A stretch of DNA of 64,000 bases, taken from Halomicrobium katesii DSM 19301. GTDB taxonomy: Archaea; Halobacteriota; Halobacteria; Halobacteriales; Haloarculaceae. Made by a program: the position numbers and the translations under genes. The number at the start of each line of letters is the position of its first letter. The first letter of the stretch is position 1. The stretch is taken from positions 1,801,676 through 1,865,675 of the forward strand of contig NZ_KB905378.1 in assembly GCF_000379085.1 (NCBI RefSeq). Reading direction: 5' to 3'. The notes below the pieces were generated by a model. That model was not told where the DNA came from. It was given only the letters and a program-made list of their open reading frames with translations, and ran no database searches. Positions 32,434 through 41,692 of this stretch are shown piece after piece.

Positions 32434-33302
32434 TGCGCGAGCAACTGGACGTGGACCACGTCATTCTGTTGGAGGGAGCCGTCGGTAGCGAGGCCAACGT
32501 CGAGTACTCCCAGCATCTCGCCGAGAAACTGGAGACGGACTACCAGAACCTGCTGGGGGCGACTACCGAGCGGTTCGTCATCGAGGACGTGTACGACTAC
32601 GACGCGGCCTTCGAGCAGGCATTCGAGCTGATCAACGCCGAGCTCGACGAGGGCAACGAGGTGTGGGTCAACATCTCTGCGATGCCCCGGACCGTCTCCT
32701 TTGCCTTCGCGACGGCGTCGCACTCGATCATGGTCGAACGAGAGGGCGACCGAGACCGCATCCACACGTACTACACCGTCCCCGAGAAGTACCTCGAAAC
32801 GGAGCTGGCCGAGGAGCTGCGCCGCCAGAACGATCTGCTGGAGGAGCTGAAGGCAGAGGCCGACGGCATCGCGCCGGACGAGGTCGACGAGGACCTCGGT
32901 GAGCGCGTCACGGCCCGCCTCGACTCCGCCCGAGATCTACTGGACGAGTTCGACGAGCGCGGGACCACCATCGGAGCCAAGGAGATCGACGGCAGCCACG
33001 TCGTCGAGCTCCCAGTCGCCTCCTTCTCGAACGTCAAGCCCTTCGAGGAGGTCATCCTCTTTACGCTCGGCGAACACGGCGAGTTCGAGTCGGTCTCGGA
33101 GCTGGCACAGGCGCTGGCCCGCGACATGGGCGAGGAGTACACCGACAGCTTTCGCTCGAAGGTGATCTACAACGTCGACCGACTGGGGCCGGGCGGGAAA
33201 GGCTACATCGAGCAGGAGGAACACGGGAAATCCTACCGGACGCGCCTGTCGCGGATCGGAGAGCTGTGGGTGCGCGCCCACGGGGACCGAGAGGACAGCT
33301 AA
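32376..33302 (+). CDS. CARF-like transcription regulator (HFX_2341/DUF6293 type)
   Basis: A 308-residue regulator. The N-terminal about 150 residues form a Rossmann-like CARF domain, as in Csa3: MQTHIVPVGFDYDRL start, EGNEVWVNISAMPRTVSFAF as the ligand-loop region. A helical linker (about 155-210) precedes a C-terminal winged HTH (about 220-308, VILFTLGEHGEFESVSELAQ). CARF domains bind cyclic oligoadenylates in CRISPR systems; no cas gene is near, so the ligand is open. It is leaderless behind a strong TATA box supplied by the island. Confidence 0.85.
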   Translation: MQTHIVPVGFDYDRLIAPLVREQLDVDHVILLEGAVGSEANVEYSQHLAEKLETDYQNLLGATTERFVIEDVYDYDAAFEQAFELINAELDEGNEVWVNISAMPRTVSFAFATASHSIMVEREGDRDRIHTYYTVPEKYLETELAEELRRQNDLLEELKAEADGIAPDEVDEDLGERVTARLDSARDLLDEFDERGTTIGAKEIDGSHVVELPVASFSNVKPFEEVILFTLGEHGEFESVSELAQALARDMGEEYTDSFRSKVIYNVDRLGPGGKGYIEQEEHGKSYRTRLSRIGELWVRAHGDREDS

Positions 33303-33305
33303 ACG

Positions 33306-35012
33306 TCAGGCATCTCCGGGATCTCCGTCAGGGTCGTCTCCGGAAATTGCGGCATCGTCTCGGAGCTGTGTGATACGCTTCTGAATGGACGGATGTCCGT
33401 TCGCGAGGTCTTTTTGACGCCCTCTATCTCGTTTCATTATATTGATCTGTGCGAGACGTTCCAGCATGCTGACGACGGTCTCGGGACTCGTCGCGGAGGC
33501 TGCGTACGCGTCGGCCGCGTACTCTTGGGCTGTTGTGACCCACCCCAGTGCGTAGAAGCGATAGAAGGCCACGGCGGTCAACAGCAACCAGATGCTCGGT
33601 ACCACCGAGTACGCAGTGAATCCGACGAACCAGTATCCGACCGAGAACAAGATCCGCTTGGGAATGTGATAGCCCCGGAGGTGGCCGATCTCGTGTGCTA
33701 CTACCGCTCGTATCTGTGACGAGTCACACTGCTCCAAGAGGTCGTCGGTGACGAAGATCCAGTAGAGACCGGGGAGGCCGGTGAGGTGTCCGTTCATCTG
33801 AGGACTGTCGCCGGTTTCGAGCCGATAAACGCCACGGACATCGATGCCCGCGTCGTCACAGAGTTCTCTGATATCGGCCGCCACTTCGTCTGTCACCGAG
33901 TCGATGCCGTTAGCAAGCACCACCAGGGCTGGTGTTACTCCCGCTCTGACGACGAGCAGCAGGCCGACGAGCAGTGCTCCGACGGCAGGATACTCGACAA
34001 TCCGGGACGAGAAACTGTACAGGACGACGACGACGAGCCAGTACCAGACCACGGTAATGACGGTCGACTTACTCCACGTGACGAGGACGCGACGACGATC
34101 GTACGGAGCGTCGACCAGTCTCCGATAGATCGGAGTGATCGCTAGCGTCGAACCGAGCCAAGCGACACAGGCGAACGGTGTGAACGCGACGAACCACAGT
34201 GTCACTGTCCACCACGTTCCCGATGGACTCGCTGAGAGTATCGATGCGGTCAAGAACTCGATCGGTGCGAACGCACCGAACCATAGTGCTGCCACGAGCG
34301 GGACCACAGGTCCATAGAACGCCGCGATACTTCGTGTTTCCCTCACAGCGTGGACGCGCTCGGCAAGCGACTCGTCACAGCCGGCGATCGAACGACCCCA
34401 TCTTCGGAAGAACAGGTAGGGTGCGAAAAACGAGCCGACGAGGAGTCCACAGAGGAGAGCGAGGTCGATCGGTCCGACACCGTAGGTGATCCCATCGCCG
34501 GACAGCCACGGCCGACCGTCGACACCGTATCGTTCCCGGCCGAACGAGTGTGACTGCTGGGACGCCGGGTGTACCGTCGCACCCGTCGGCACATCCACGA
34601 TAACCGTCGACTCCTCGACGGTCAGTCCCCGGATAGTTTCGCTGGTCACCTCTCGCTGGAGAACGCCCGTCTGACGACCGAGATCCGTCTCGATCGTCGT
34701 CTCGTAGAGAGGACCACCCTCCACCAGGTTACCGTTGATCCGAACAGTCTGCACCGCGTCAACTTCTCTCGTACGAACATCTATCACCGGTATATCGGCG
34801 TCCTCGGCACGTTCTCGCGCCCGTTCGGTGGGTTCGTAGGTCGGGCCGGTCTGGAAGAACAGTGTCACTGTGTCCGAGCCAGCGGGGTCGATATCGATGA
34901 CGACTGCATCTTCGTCTGGAGGACGCATGTCCTCGTCGGCACTGGTTACGAGTGGGCCGGCACTAAGACACAACAGTAGACAGACGGCGGCGAGGAGAGA
35001 TCTGTTCGTCAT
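33306..35012 (-). CDS. M48-family membrane metalloprotease
   Basis: A 568-residue protein. A signal peptide (about 1-25) leads into an extracellular beta-rich domain (about 30-170), then several helices and the M48 protease domain with the zinc site VVAHEIGHLRGYH (about residue 435) and the third ligand in EYAADAYAA. HtpX/Ste24-type enzymes clear damaged membrane proteins. Its promoter has a TATA-like TTTTATATT on the reverse strand about 40 bases before the ATG. Convergent with the regulator, three bases apart. Confidence 0.9.
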   Translation of the reverse strand: MTNRSLLAAVCLLLCLSAGPLVTSADEDMRPPDEDAVVIDIDPAGSDTVTLFFQTGPTYEPTERARERAEDADIPVIDVRTREVDAVQTVRINGNLVEGGPLYETTIETDLGRQTGVLQREVTSETIRGLTVEESTVIVDVPTGATVHPASQQSHSFGRERYGVDGRPWLSGDGITYGVGPIDLALLCGLLVGSFFAPYLFFRRWGRSIAGCDESLAERVHAVRETRSIAAFYGPVVPLVAALWFGAFAPIEFLTASILSASPSGTWWTVTLWFVAFTPFACVAWLGSTLAITPIYRRLVDAPYDRRRVLVTWSKSTVITVVWYWLVVVVLYSFSSRIVEYPAVGALLVGLLLVVRAGVTPALVVLANGIDSVTDEVAADIRELCDDAGIDVRGVYRLETGDSPQMNGHLTGLPGLYWIFVTDDLLEQCDSSQIRAVVAHEIGHLRGYHIPKRILFSVGYWFVGFTAYSVVPSIWLLLTAVAFYRFYALGWVTTAQEYAADAYAASATSPETVVSMLERLAQINIMKRDRGRQKDLANGHPSIQKRITQLRDDAAISGDDPDGDPGDA

Positions 35013-35399
35013 TGTCTCATTCTCTCTTCCTGTATCGTATTTAATTTGTGGAATATAAAATTCAATGGAGACAGCCAGTGGTCTACGGTAGTCGAATAGT
35101 CGAACCGACGAGTTCGCTGTGCGTCAGTCTCTCGACGGACTGAAATCGCCGTGTTACCGTGCGACACCGTCTACAGAGCCTGGGCACACTACCGAGCGTC
35201 AGGACACTACCCAGACACGGCCTCGTTCGAAACCGAAGCCATTAGGAACCGTCTGAGTGTACGATCACAGCAGATGATGCGTCGAGCACCCACTGCGCTC
35301 GTTCTCCGGCCCGTAGTAGGGGCGGCTACGCCCCACTAACTCACTCCGCTCGACGCTCGCACCGCTTTCCGATCACGCCGACAGCGACCGACAGAACCC
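35013..35399. other. Intergenic region before valS with paired repeats
   Basis: No gene is evident; a 62-codon frame has no support. Near valS, GTCGAGC (35281-35287) can pair with GCTCGAC (35348-35354), enclosing the tight hairpin GGGGCG-GCTA-CGCCCC (35319-35334). The compound stem ends 45 bases before the valS ATG. Confidence 0.4.
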
Positions 35400-38126
35400 A
35401 TGAGTGACACACAGGACGCGACCGACGAATCGCCAGCAGAGCAACAGGGGATCGAGGGAGAGTACGATCCCGACGCCGTCGAGCCCCGGTGGCAGGACCA
35501 CTGGGTCGAAGCGGAGACCTACGCCTACGAGGAGCCCGAATCGGGGGAGACCGTCGACCCGGACACCCGATACAGCATCGACACGCCGCCGCCGACCGTG
35601 TCGGGCAATCTCCACATGGGCCACCTCTACCAGTTCACGCTGCAGGACTTCGTGGCCCGCTACCACCGGATGGCCGACGACACCGTCTACTTCCCCTTCG
35701 GCTACGACGACAACGGCATCGCCTCCGAGCGCCTGACCGAGCGCGAGAAGGGGATTCGCCACCAGGACTTCGAGCGGCGGGTGTTCCAGGAGAAGTGTCG
35801 GGCGGTCTGTGAGACCTACGAGGCCGAGTTCACCGAGGACGTACAGTCGCTCGCGATCTCGGTCGACTGGGACAACACCTACAAGACCATCGAGCCCCGC
35901 GTCCAGCGGGTCTCCCAGCTGTCCTTTATCGACCTCTACGAGAAGGGCCGAGAGTACCGCCAGCGCGCGCCGACGATCTGGTGTCCCGACTGCGAGACGG
36001 CGATCTCGCAGGTCGAACAGGAGGACGAACACCAGGAGACGCTGTTCAACGACATCGCGTTCCCGCTGGTCGAGGACGGGACGGGACCAGCCGACGACGA
36101 GACGCTGACGATCTCGACGACCCGGCCGGAGCTGCTGCCGGCCTGTGTGTCGATTTTCGTCCACCCCGACGACGACGCCAACCAGCACCTCGTCGGCGGC
36201 ACCGCGCGCGTCCCGCTGTTCGGTCACGAGGTGCCCATCATCGAGGACGACCGCGTCGATCTGGAGACCGGCAGCGGCGTCGTCATGTGCTGTACCTTCG
36301 GCGACCAGACCGACATCGAGTGGTACCAGGCACACGACCTCCCGCTGCGGATCGCCATCGACGAGTCCGGGACGATGACCGACGTGGCCGGCGACTACCA
36401 GGGCCAGAGCACCCGCGACGCGCGCGACGCCATCCTCGCCGATCTCGACGCCGAGGGGTCCCTGCTCGAACAGCGCGATCACGACCACACGGTGCAGGTC
36501 CACGAGCGCTGTGAGACGGAGGTGGAGTATCTCGTCACCGAGCAGTGGTACGTCGAGATGCTCGACCGGACCGACGAGTACCTCGAAGCGGGCCGCCAGA
36601 TGGACTGGCACCCCGAGAAGATGTTCAGCCGCTACGAGCACTGGATCGAGGGACTGGAGTGGGACTGGTGTATCTCCCGCCAGCGAGACTCGGGGATTCC
36701 GATTCCGGTGTGGTACTGCGAGGACTGCGGGGAGCCGATCCTCGCGAACAAGGCCGACCTCCCCGTCGACCCGCTCTCGGACGGCGCGCCCGTCGACGCC
36801 TGCCCCGAGTGTGGCCACGACGACCTGCGGCCGGAAGAAGACGTGTTCGACACGTGGGCGACCTCGTCGCTGACGCCGCTGGTCAACGCCGGGTGGGACT
36901 GGGACGCCGAGGCCGAAGCGTTCAGTATGGAGCACCCCGAGCTCTACTCGTTCGATCTGCGCCCGCAGGGTCACGACATCATCTCGTTCTGGCTGTTCCA
37001 CACCGTCGTCAAGTGCTACGAACACACCGGCGAGGTGCCGTTCGACAACGTGATGATCAACGGGATGGTGCTCGACGAGAACCGCGAGGCGATGTCCAAG
37101 TCGAAGGGCAACGTCATCCCCCCGAGCGACGTGCTCGAAGAGTTCCCGGTCGACGCGACCCGCTACTGGGCCGCCGGCACCTCCATCGGCGACGACTTCC
37201 CGTACAAGGAAGGCGACCTCGAAGCCGGCGAGCGCCTGCTCCAGAAGCTCTGGAACGCCTCGCGGCTGGTCGAACAGCTCGCGCCGGCCCCGGAGGCCGT
37301 CGAGCCCGTCGACGAGAGCGATCTCGCGCCCATCGACGAGTGGTTCCTCGCCGAACTGGACGCCACGGTCGAGTCGGTGACGGACCGCTTCGAGGCCTAC
37401 GAGTTCTCGAAGGCCCGCAATGGGCTCCGGTCGTTCTTCTGGAACAGCTTCTGTGACGACTACCTGGAGATCGCGAAACAGCGCCTCTCGGGCGATGGCA
37501 GCGCGTCGACGGAGTTCGCGCTGACCCGCGCCCACCGCACCTTCCTCAAGCTGTTCGCGCCGTTCCTCCCCCACATCACCGAGGAACTGTGGGATCGAAT
37601 CTACCGGACCGACGGCTCCACGGACCGGGCGGGCCTCGCCGGGGGCGACAGCTCCATCCACACGACCGACTGGCCGACCCCCGGCGGCTACGACGCCGAC
37701 CTCGAAGCCGGCGAGACGGCGATGGAGGTCATCTCCGCGCTGCGGACGTACAAGACGGACAACGGCCTGCCGCTGAACGCGGACCTCGACCACGTCCAGG
37801 TGTACGGCCACGTCGAGGGGCTGGCAGACGCCGTCGCCGAGGCCATGCACGTCGCCGACCTCGAACTGCTCGCGGACGCCCCCGACATCACGACGGAGAT
37901 CAGCGACATCGACCTCGACTACTCGATCGTCGGACCGGAGTACGGCAACCAGGTCGGCGACATCGAGGCCGGTATCGCACAGGGCGACTACGAGATCGAC
38001 GACGGTCGACTGCACGTCGCTGGCGTCACCCTCGACCCGGAGATGTTCGAGATCGAGGAAGCCCGCACCTACTCGGGCGACGGCGAGATGATCGAGACCG
38101 AGACCGCGGTCGTCATCGTCGGGTAG
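35400..38126 (+). CDS. valS: Valyl-tRNA synthetase
   Basis: A 908-residue class Ia synthetase that charges tRNA-Val. The HIGH signature is NLHMGH (72-75), the KMSKS equivalent is AMSKSKGN (about 563), and the connective-peptide editing domain holds TTRPELLPACV. A zinc-ribbon-like pair CEDCGEPI and CPECGHDD lies at about 440-475. Length fits. The N-terminal acidic tail is haloarchaeal style. No downstream gene is co-transcribed for certain. Confidence 0.97.
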   Translation: MSDTQDATDESPAEQQGIEGEYDPDAVEPRWQDHWVEAETYAYEEPESGETVDPDTRYSIDTPPPTVSGNLHMGHLYQFTLQDFVARYHRMADDTVYFPFGYDDNGIASERLTEREKGIRHQDFERRVFQEKCRAVCETYEAEFTEDVQSLAISVDWDNTYKTIEPRVQRVSQLSFIDLYEKGREYRQRAPTIWCPDCETAISQVEQEDEHQETLFNDIAFPLVEDGTGPADDETLTISTTRPELLPACVSIFVHPDDDANQHLVGGTARVPLFGHEVPIIEDDRVDLETGSGVVMCCTFGDQTDIEWYQAHDLPLRIAIDESGTMTDVAGDYQGQSTRDARDAILADLDAEGSLLEQRDHDHTVQVHERCETEVEYLVTEQWYVEMLDRTDEYLEAGRQMDWHPEKMFSRYEHWIEGLEWDWCISRQRDSGIPIPVWYCEDCGEPILANKADLPVDPLSDGAPVDACPECGHDDLRPEEDVFDTWATSSLTPLVNAGWDWDAEAEAFSMEHPELYSFDLRPQGHDIISFWLFHTVVKCYEHTGEVPFDNVMINGMVLDENREAMSKSKGNVIPPSDVLEEFPVDATRYWAAGTSIGDDFPYKEGDLEAGERLLQKLWNASRLVEQLAPAPEAVEPVDESDLAPIDEWFLAELDATVESVTDRFEAYEFSKARNGLRSFFWNSFCDDYLEIAKQRLSGDGSASTEFALTRAHRTFLKLFAPFLPHITEELWDRIYRTDGSTDRAGLAGGDSSIHTTDWPTPGGYDADLEAGETAMEVISALRTYKTDNGLPLNADLDHVQVYGHVEGLADAVAEAMHVADLELLADAPDITTEISDIDLDYSIVGPEYGNQVGDIEAGIAQGDYEIDDGRLHVAGVTLDPEMFEIEEARTYSGDGEMIETETAVVIVG

Positions 38127-38313
38127 GCGGGAGCGACGACGGCCGCCTCGCTGGCAGCGTCCCCGCGGTCTGTCAGACGTGTGCCCAGAAGATTATGTGT
38201 TCGCAGAACGGTACGTAACTAACGAACAGCCGTCGCAGTTGGGTGCTGCGCGGTGGTGTCTGCGATCAGGTCGCTACGCATCGTGCGCGTCTGCGACAAG
38301 GAGGTGGTGGTCA

Positions 38314-39330
38314 GTGTTAGGAGTCCTCAGAACGGTCGCCGTCGTGCTGGTAGTCGCGGGCGTAGTGGTCGGTCTGGCTCCGACGGTCGGTCTCACGACC
38401 GCGGATGCCGATCGGGGCGTCTCGGTCGGCACAGCACCCGACGGCTCGGCACTGATCGCGCTCGAACCGAGCGGAGCAACTGTGGAGAAGCCGAGCGCGA
38501 CGACGGTCGCGACGCTGCGCAACAACGCCGGTGAACAACTGAACACGGAGTACAGCGTCTCGGTCGACGGCGACGGGGGCGCGCTCACCGTCGTCACTAC
38601 CGGGACGACGACGAACCTAGATTCCGGTAGTGGAACGGATATCGCCGTCAAATGCGAGCCGAACGGACAGAGCGGGACGGCCCAGTTGCAGGTCCACGTC
38701 ACCGAGGCTGCCGGTGACGGCGTGACGATACGGAACGCGCTGCTGACCGTCGACGTGGCGTACGACTGTCCCGGCGGTGGTGGTGGTCAGTCGGGCGTAG
38801 CGTTCGACGACGCCGACGGCGACGGAGTGTACGACGAGGGCGAGCAGACGTACTCGGTCGGCGATCTGGAGGACTTCGAGAACCGGAGCGTCCGGCTCGC
38901 GATCAAAGACGCGGGCACCATCGACGCACGGGGACAGCGGGTGTCGATCGAGGCCAGAGAGATTCTGATTCAGAACGCGACGCTCAGATCGAACAAGCGG
39001 GTCTCCCTGGATGCGATCGGGTCCGTGACCATCGACGGTGAGATCGAGAGCAACAAACAGATACGGGTCGACGCCGGTGGCTCGCTGAACGCTGACTACG
39101 CGCAGTTCCGTTCGAAGCGCGGCGTGTCCCTCTCCGCTAGCGGATCGCTGCTCCTTCGATTTGCGACGATCGACGCGAAGGGTGCGGCGACGGCGACGCT
39201 CCAGACCCAGAACGGTAACCTACTTGTACAGGGCCTCAGCGTGCAAGACGACGACGATACGCTCGTCTACACGCCCGCCGACGTGTCTGTCTCCGGCACG
39301 CCGAGTCGGGGCAGCGTCCAGGCCGGCTGA
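38314..39330 (+). CDS. Secreted protein with beta-solenoid-like repeats
   Basis: A 338-residue protein. An N-terminal signal helix (about 1-25: VLGVLRTVAVVLVVAGVV) is followed by a beta-rich domain, a linker with GGGGGQSG, and a C-terminal repeat region (about 220-330) in which short strands recur (VSIEAREILIQNATL, VSLDAIGSVTIDGEI, IRVDAGGSLNADYA, VSLSASGSLLL), suggesting a right-handed solenoid. A perfect Shine-Dalgarno (GGAGGTG at about 38300) decides the GTG start at 38314. Role unknown; a surface scaffold is plausible. Confidence 0.78.
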   Translation: MLGVLRTVAVVLVVAGVVVGLAPTVGLTTADADRGVSVGTAPDGSALIALEPSGATVEKPSATTVATLRNNAGEQLNTEYSVSVDGDGGALTVVTTGTTTNLDSGSGTDIAVKCEPNGQSGTAQLQVHVTEAAGDGVTIRNALLTVDVAYDCPGGGGGQSGVAFDDADGDGVYDEGEQTYSVGDLEDFENRSVRLAIKDAGTIDARGQRVSIEAREILIQNATLRSNKRVSLDAIGSVTIDGEIESNKQIRVDAGGSLNADYAQFRSKRGVSLSASGSLLLRFATIDAKGAATATLQTQNGNLLVQGLSVQDDDDTLVYTPADVSVSGTPSRGSVQAG

Positions 39331-40125
39331 TCACTCGGCGAACTCCGTTCGATCGAGGGGCTCGGCCGCCGTCCAGTACCGCTCGAAAGTCTCGTCGGCC
39401 CACGACAGCACCGCGGGGTCGTCGGCGTCGATCGATGCCTGCAGGACGCCGTTGTCGTCGCGCACGAGCAGGTGGACGGTCTCGTCCGCGACGGTGACGG
39501 CCAGTGGCAGCTCGTCGCGTGCGAGCCTGATCTCGACGCCGTCCGTCGCGACGAGCGCGAGCAGCCGCTCGCGCAGCGCCGAATCCTCCGCGAGGGCTTC
39601 GATCGCGGTCCGGGAGAACACGCCGCGGAACGTCTGTTGGCCGGCGGCGGTGCGTTCCTGGACGACCGTGAGGCTCTGCTCGTTGAACGCGTGCGAGAAG
39701 ACACGCACGTCCGCGGCGGTTTCGATCATGTCGAGGACCCGCTGGACGGGCGCGTTGGGGCGGGTCCCGCTGGGAGTCGTGATTGTGGCGTCGGCCAGCC
39801 GCCGGAGGTCGAACGTCATCGCGTCCGCCGGGAGGTGTTCGACGATCGGTCGCAGTGCGCGCTCCGTCTCCAGCGTCGACAGCAGGTCGGTAAAGCCCGA
39901 GGCGACGAGTTCGCCCGTCGCGGTGGCGACGTAGCCGCCGCTCTCGCGCCGGACCCAGGACCGGTCCTCGAAGTCGCCCAGAATGCGGCCCAGCGTCGCC
40001 TGTGACGCGCCGGTCTCGTCGGCCAGTTCTCGGCGGGTGTGGCGCTCGCTCGCGAGCAGGGCGAGCACCGACACTCGGTTCTCGGAGAGCGCGAGAAACT
40101 CGATTTCCGACAGCGCAGCCTCCAT
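39331..40125 (-). CDS. HTH regulator with a FilR1-like middle domain
   Basis: A 264-residue protein. The N-terminal winged HTH (about 10-75) is RRELADETGASQATLGRILG. The rest (about 90-255) resembles the DUF1724 ligand domain of FilR1/TrmB-like archaeal regulators. It is divergent from the EamA-type transporter at 40347, with the palindrome CGTGAAA-GAT-TTTCACG at 40166 in the gap, so it probably regulates the pair. The ligand is unknown. Confidence 0.85.
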   Translation of the reverse strand: MEAALSEIEFLALSENRVSVLALLASERHTRRELADETGASQATLGRILGDFEDRSWVRRESGGYVATATGELVASGFTDLLSTLETERALRPIVEHLPADAMTFDLRRLADATITTPSGTRPNAPVQRVLDMIETAADVRVFSHAFNEQSLTVVQERTAAGQQTFRGVFSRTAIEALAEDSALRERLLALVATDGVEIRLARDELPLAVTVADETVHLLVRDDNGVLQASIDADDPAVLSWADETFERYWTAAEPLDRTEFAE

Positions 40126-40165
40126 ACGTCACGTTCGCACTCGCCGGTGTAAACCGCTTTCGTAG

Positions 40166-40182
40166 CGTGAAAGATTTTCACG
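40166..40182. promoter_or_regulatory. Palindromic operator between regulator and transporter
   Basis: The perfect inverted repeat CGTGAAA-GAT-TTTCACG sits 41 bases before the regulator ATG and 165 bases before the EamA start. It suits a dimeric winged-HTH protein such as the one at 39331. Confidence 0.5.
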
Positions 40183-40346
40183 AGGGTGTCGTCGCCGATC
40201 GGGAGCCGGGCCTTGCACAGCGGCTCCGATTTTCGAACGTAGTTCATGCGTTTGCAGACCCTCCGTTCGAGTATGACTCGTCTCGACGCACAGCGATATC
40301 GTATCGGCATCGCCGCAGGCTGGGGACCCGACGGGGTGAGCGGCGA

Positions 40347-41321
40347 GTGAACGGCAGCCGCAGAACACTCGTGTCGTTCGCGGTCGCGAGCGTCCTCTTC
40401 GGGGGGACGTTCGTCGCCGCGAAGGCGGGACTGGACTACTTCCCGCCCCTGCTGTTCGTCGCCCTGCGCTTCGACGTGGCGTCGGTCGTCCTGATCGGCT
40501 ACGCCGTCGCGACGACGCCCCGCGAGGGACTCCTGCCGCGCACTCGCGGCGACGTGGTGGGCATCGTCGCCACCGGGATCTTCGCCATCGGGCTGACCAA
40601 CGCGCTGCTGTTCGTCGGCCAGCAGTACGCCACCAGTGCCGTCGGTTCGATCGTCTTCAGCCTGAACCCGATCCTGACGCCGGTGTTCGCGGTAGTCCTG
40701 TTGGCCGACGATCGGCTCTCGGCTCGGGGCAGCGCCGGGATGATCCTCGGCCTGCTCGGCGTCGGACTGGTCGTCAGCCCCGACCCGGCGAACCTCCTCG
40801 CCGGTGGGTTCGGCAAGGCGATCCTCTTTGCCGGTGCGGTCAGCGGCGCGCTTGGCAGCGTGCTCATCCGCTGGGCCGACGGAGAGCTGTCCAGCAGCGT
40901 CCGAACTGCCTGGGGACTCCCCCTCGGTGCCGGCCTCACGCACGCCCTGAGCCGTGCTGCCGGCGAATCCGTCGGCGCGATCACCTGGAGCGGCGAGGCG
41001 CTGCTGGCGCTTGGCTACGTCGGGGTCTTCGCCGGTGCGATCGCCTACATCGCCTACTTCGAGCTCCTGGACACGGCCGGGCCGATCCGTGCGAACCTCG
41101 TGTTCTACGTCGTCCCCGTCGTCGCGACGCTTGGCGGGTGGGCACTGCTCGACGAGACGATCGCACCGACTGCCGTCGCCGGCTTCCTGACGATCTTCGC
41201 CGGCTTCGCCGTGCTCGGAAGCCAGTCCGTCGACGCGACGGCGGTCCGCCGCCGCGTTCCGGGTCTCCGGCCGAGCGACGCCCCGGTCCGGACCGAGCCA
41301 AACGGCTTCGAGCCCGACTGA
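40347..41321 (+). CDS. EamA/RhaT-family transporter
   Basis: A 324-residue protein with ten helices in two EamA halves (VLFGGTFVAAKAGLDYFPPL at the first and GALGSVLIRWADGELSSS at the second). Drug/metabolite-type exporter; substrate unknown. The start is the GTG at 40347, which leaves a 10-helix protein; longer upstream frames are shadow. The TGA stop is the first bases of a hairpin element (TGATACGG). Confidence 0.85.
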   Translation: MNGSRRTLVSFAVASVLFGGTFVAAKAGLDYFPPLLFVALRFDVASVVLIGYAVATTPREGLLPRTRGDVVGIVATGIFAIGLTNALLFVGQQYATSAVGSIVFSLNPILTPVFAVVLLADDRLSARGSAGMILGLLGVGLVVSPDPANLLAGGFGKAILFAGAVSGALGSVLIRWADGELSSSVRTAWGLPLGAGLTHALSRAAGESVGAITWSGEALLALGYVGVFAGAIAYIAYFELLDTAGPIRANLVFYVVPVVATLGGWALLDETIAPTAVAGFLTIFAGFAVLGSQSVDATAVRRRVPGLRPSDAPVRTEPNGFEPD

Positions 41322-41397
41322 TACGGACGGTTGTCGGACTGTACCGGTGAGCGCCGCCACGGGGGAGACGCCCACCGGTACGCAACGACAACGTCTG
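41321..41397. repeat. Hairpin element, diverged copy beside the EamA gene
   Basis: Starts ATACGGACGGTTGTCG right at the stop codon and ends CGACAACGTCTGATA. The inner stem is TACCGGTGAG with CCACCGGTA. It is tandem with the 81-bp copy that follows. Sequence is related to the remnant at 49505. Confidence 0.7.
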
Positions 41398-41478
41398 ATA
41401 CGGTTTCTTGTAGTTGCTTACCGGTGATCGTCGCCACGGAGTAGACGATCACCGCTAAATCGCTACAATAATCCGTAT
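41398..41478. repeat. 81-bp dispersed hairpin element, copy at 41398
   Basis: Near-identical to the copies at 24645 and 49423. It differs by TTTCTTG in the left end and CACCGCTAAAT in the right arm. It directly follows another element, so one may have inserted into the end of the other. Confidence 0.85.
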
Positions 41479-41526
41479 GACTGTAACTTACGTTCACGAC
41501 ATTTATATCAATTTCACGAAACACTC

Positions 41527-41664
41527 ATGCGTGTACGTCCCCTCTATTCGGCTACGATGAACTGGCAACACCGACGCGACCAGCACCGTGCAGCACAGAA
41601 AGAGACCGAAACCCGCAGCGGTACCCGATGGACCTTCGTCGCGGCCGCCGTCGGCGCGGCCTGA
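41527..41664 (+). CDS. Possible 45-residue basic protein
   Basis: Read from the ATG at 41527: MRVRPLYSATMNWQHRRDQH, then a charged middle and a short hydrophobic end WTFVAAAVGAA. A second ATG at 41557 would give 35 residues. A good TATA-like TTTATATC (41501-41508) sits about 22 bases before the first ATG, which supports expression. Below the usual size limit; no homology known to me. Confidence 0.4.
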   Translation: MRVRPLYSATMNWQHRRDQHRAAQKETETRSGTRWTFVAAAVGAA

Positions 41665-41692
41665 GGGGGGGCGGCGTTCGCTTCTCGCAGTC

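Noticed and set aside
35151..35339. 62-codon forward frame before valS
   Set aside because: No promoter or similarity; overlaps the paired-repeat region.
35373..38015. 880-codon reverse frame opposite valS
   Set aside because: Shadow of the valS coding strand; no motif.
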